From an uncultured Clostridia bacterium (GTDB lineage Bacteria; Bacillota; Clostridia; TANB77; CAG-508), in the NCBI GenBank assembly GCA_948805675.1, contig CAQIBN010000023.1, positions 1-8,232 on the forward strand: a stretch of 8,232 nt of DNA, read 5' to 3'. The notes beneath the pieces were generated by a model. It was not told the DNA's origin. It saw only the letters and a program-made list of their open reading frames with translations, and searched no databases. How positions within the stretch are numbered: position 1 is the first letter of the stretch; every line of letters starts with the position of its first letter. Below are positions 6,789 to 8,232 of this stretch, piece by piece. Both the position numbers and the translations under genes were made by a program.

Positions 6789-7453
6789 ATTTTATATCCT
6801 TGTCCTCTCTTTGTTTCAATCAAATTTTCTATTCCTATTTCTTTTAACTTTTCTCTTAATCTTGTAACAATTACACTTAAACTATTATCATCTGCATATA
6901 CTCCATTATCCCATAGAAAATCTATAATGTCTGCTCTTGATATTATTTTATCTTTATTTTCAAATAAGTAATGTAGTGTCTTTAGTTCTGTTTTTGTTAA
7001 TTCTATTATTTTTTCATTATAAGTTATTGTTGATTTTAAAATATCTAAACTAATTCCTTTATATTGTATTTTGCTTTCTTTCTCATTTTTAGAATATGTT
7101 CTATTTAATAAATTTTGTATTCTTGCAAGTAAAATTGGTACATTATATGGTTTTTCTATATAATCATCTCCACCTAGCATAATGCCATTTAATTCATCCA
7201 TTGAGTTGTTTCTACTTGTTACAAATATAATAGGAATTTTAGACTTTGATCTTACCTTACTACATATTTCAAATCCATTTTTGCCTGGTAGATTGATGTC
7301 TAATAATACCAAATGAGCTTGTTCTTCTATTATTTTATTTTCTACATTTTCAAATTCTGAAATTGCTTTTACTTCATAACCACTATTTTGTAGTAATATT
7401 TTTAATTCTTCTCGTATTTCTTTATCATCTTCTATAATAACAATTTTAAACAT
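6785..7453 (-). CDS. OmpR/PhoB-family response regulator, BceR-like (upstream copy)
   Basis: This 222-residue regulator has a receiver domain with E8/D9/D10, phosphoacceptor D52 (LLDINLPGKNG), T79 and K101 (KPYN). Its C-terminal winged-helix domain carries DDNSLSVIVTRLREKL and ends ETKRGQGYKI. AAGGGGAG at 7470-7463 lies 9 nt before the ATG at 7453. The stop overlaps the kinase start by four bases. The order regulator, kinase, operator, bceA, bceB is the classic Bce arrangement, making this the expected cognate regulator of the transporter, although its kinase partner is frameshifted. It differs from the downstream regulator through much of the linker but keeps the recognition region similar. 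No BceR-type operator is seen in its promoter, so it may be expressed constitutively. Confidence 0.93.
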   Translation of the reverse strand: MFKIVIIEDDKEIREELKILLQNSGYEVKAISEFENVENKIIEEQAHLVLLDINLPGKNGFEICSKVRSKSKIPIIFVTSRNNSMDELNGIMLGGDDYIEKPYNVPILLARIQNLLNRTYSKNEKESKIQYKGISLDILKSTITYNEKIIELTKTELKTLHYLFENKDKIISRADIIDFLWDNGVYADDNSLSVIVTRLREKLKEIGIENLIETKRGQGYKI

Positions 7454-7473
7454 ATTTATATTCTCCCCTTGTG

Positions 7474-7482
7474 ATTATACCA
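7474..7482 (-). promoter_or_regulatory. Promoter of the upstream regulator-kinase pair (extended -10)
   Basis: On the minus strand TATAAT lies at 7479-7474, with TG one base upstream (7482-7481), an extended -10. The -35 region (TTTTAA) is poor and no TTACA-N4-TGTAA palindrome is present, in contrast to the promoter of the other pair. The leader to ATG 7453 would be very short, about 14 nt, and contains the AAGGGGAG ribosome binding site. Confidence 0.6.
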
Positions 7483-7512
7483 CTTTTGCTCTACTTTTAA
7501 AACACTCATAAA

Positions 7513-8160
7513 TTATTTACAAACCTCTCGTTTATTCGCAAATATTTTGTCCATATATTCATCTGGGTAGTATTTATCTAAAAATAAGTCTAATTTACTT
7601 TCTGAAGAAATATTATTTCTTCTTTCCGTTTGTCTATTTGCTGCTATACAAGAAATTGATATGTCAAAAAGCATAAATACTGCAAATGTTATTGAAACTA
7701 TTTTTAAACTTTTTTTATTTATTTTACACTTCAACTTTTCTAAAAATGGATCTATATATGTAACATATAAAATTCCTGCAATTCCCCAATAACTACAATG
7801 TAATAAACTTGTCCTACCATTTATATCAAATATAAGATATGAGTAATCCCACGATATTGTTCCAAATACTTTTTCTTGTACTAAAGAGCAGATATATTCT
7901 GTTATTCCTCCTAGTATTGCTGTAATAAAAAATATTTTTATTTTATTATCTTTCTTAATATTATTTAATATTAGATAATATATAATTGCTCCTATTCCAT
8001 AAACAGGTGTAAAAGGTCCATATATTAAACCTTGTCTTGATTCAAAATATCCTTTTTGAAATAGAACTACTATCATTTCAAATATATATCCTAATATACT
8101 TCCTATTATAAATAGCCAAAATACGATAATTAATTCTTTTATTAGATTCTTTTTCTCCAT
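7513..8160 (-). CDS. CmpB-like putative ABC transporter permease family membrane protein
   Basis: The product is 215 residues from ATG 8160, with GGAG (8173-8170) 9 nt upstream; a TTG two codons earlier is only 3 nt from that site and is less likely. It has about five membrane helices (near 10-31, 51-67, 76-95, 119-137 and 152-172). Diagnostic family segments are SRQGLIYGPFTPVYGIG (about 41-57), a membrane Glu at about 88, and WDYSYLIFDINGRTSL (about 104-119). The family is common in Firmicutes; the ABC-permease label is by name only, no ATPase partner lies beside it, and its true function is not established. It precedes the upstream regulator with a 59-bp gap containing that gene's promoter, and no clear terminator is visible. 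A half BceR-type site at the right edge suggests it may belong to the same regulon. Confidence 0.8.
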   Translation of the reverse strand: MEKKNLIKELIIVFWLFIIGSILGYIFEMIVVLFQKGYFESRQGLIYGPFTPVYGIGAIIYYLILNNIKKDNKIKIFFITAILGGITEYICSLVQEKVFGTISWDYSYLIFDINGRTSLLHCSYWGIAGILYVTYIDPFLEKLKCKINKKSLKIVSITFAVFMLFDISISCIAANRQTERRNNISSESKLDLFLDKYYPDEYMDKIFANKREVCK

Positions 8161-8187
8161 TTTCAATTACTCCATTTATTTTTTTAT

Positions 8188-8193
8188 ATTATA
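8188..8193 (-). promoter_or_regulatory. Candidate -10 box of the CmpB-like gene
   Basis: On the minus strand TATAAT lies at 8193-8188, 27 nt before the ATG at 8160. The surrounding sequence is almost pure A/T and other near-matches exist, so this choice is tentative. It lies 33 nt downstream of the half operator at the window edge. Confidence 0.35.
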
Positions 8194-8223
8194 TATTTAT
8201 ATTTCATATTTTGGTATTAATTT

Positions 8224-8232
8224 ACCTTACAT
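8224..8232. promoter_or_regulatory. Half of a probable BceR-type operator, cut by the window edge
   Basis: The last nine bases, ACCTTACAT, are identical to the left arm and first spacer base of the operator at 1352-1360. The matching TGTAA arm, if present, would lie just beyond the window. TTACA alone is frequent in such AT-rich DNA, so the call rests on the nine-base identity and the upstream location. Confidence 0.4.

Overview
The window is very AT-rich. All protein-coding genes lie on the minus strand, with strong GGAGG-type ribosome binding sites, some TTG/GTG starts, AGA-dominated arginine codons and TGA used as a stop. This points to a low-GC Firmicute, probably a Clostridia-like lineage; the species cannot be told from the sequence.

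Read in the direction of transcription (right to left), the layout is: (1) a small polytopic membrane protein of the CmpB-like 'putative ABC transporter permease' family (7513-8160); (2) an OmpR-type response regulator (6785-7453) overlapping by 4 bases (ATGA) an intramembrane-sensing BceS-like histidine kinase that carries a single-base frameshift (5774-6788); (3) a control region of about 220 bp (5552-5773) with a terminator-like hairpin, a near-perfect BceR-type operator palindrome, a -10 box and two abutting inverted repeats; (4) a tight four-gene operon of a BceA-type ATPase (4784-5551), a BceB-type permease with a large extracellular domain (2710-4794), a permuted papain-like/NlpC-P60-like hydrolase (2111-2704) and a VTT/TVP38 (DedA-superfamily) membrane protein (1395-2114); (5) a second promoter with its own BceR-type palindrome driving a second response regulator (625-1305) and a second BceS-like kinase (1-623), which runs off the left edge before its ATPase domain.

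Together this looks like a peptide-antibiotic sensing and detoxification locus (bacitracin/lantibiotic type). In known Bce modules the transporter itself senses the peptide and signals through a BceS kinase with no extracellular sensor domain to BceR, which activates the transporter promoter. The unusual points are two BceRS-like pairs around one transporter, disruption of the upstream kinase, two accessory envelope genes co-transcribed with the transporter, and copies of the TTACA-N4-TGTAA operator in front of bceA and the second regulator, with a half-copy cut off at the right edge in front of the CmpB-like gene. No RNA genes, mobile elements or CRISPR arrays were seen, and no gap between genes exceeds about 220 bp.
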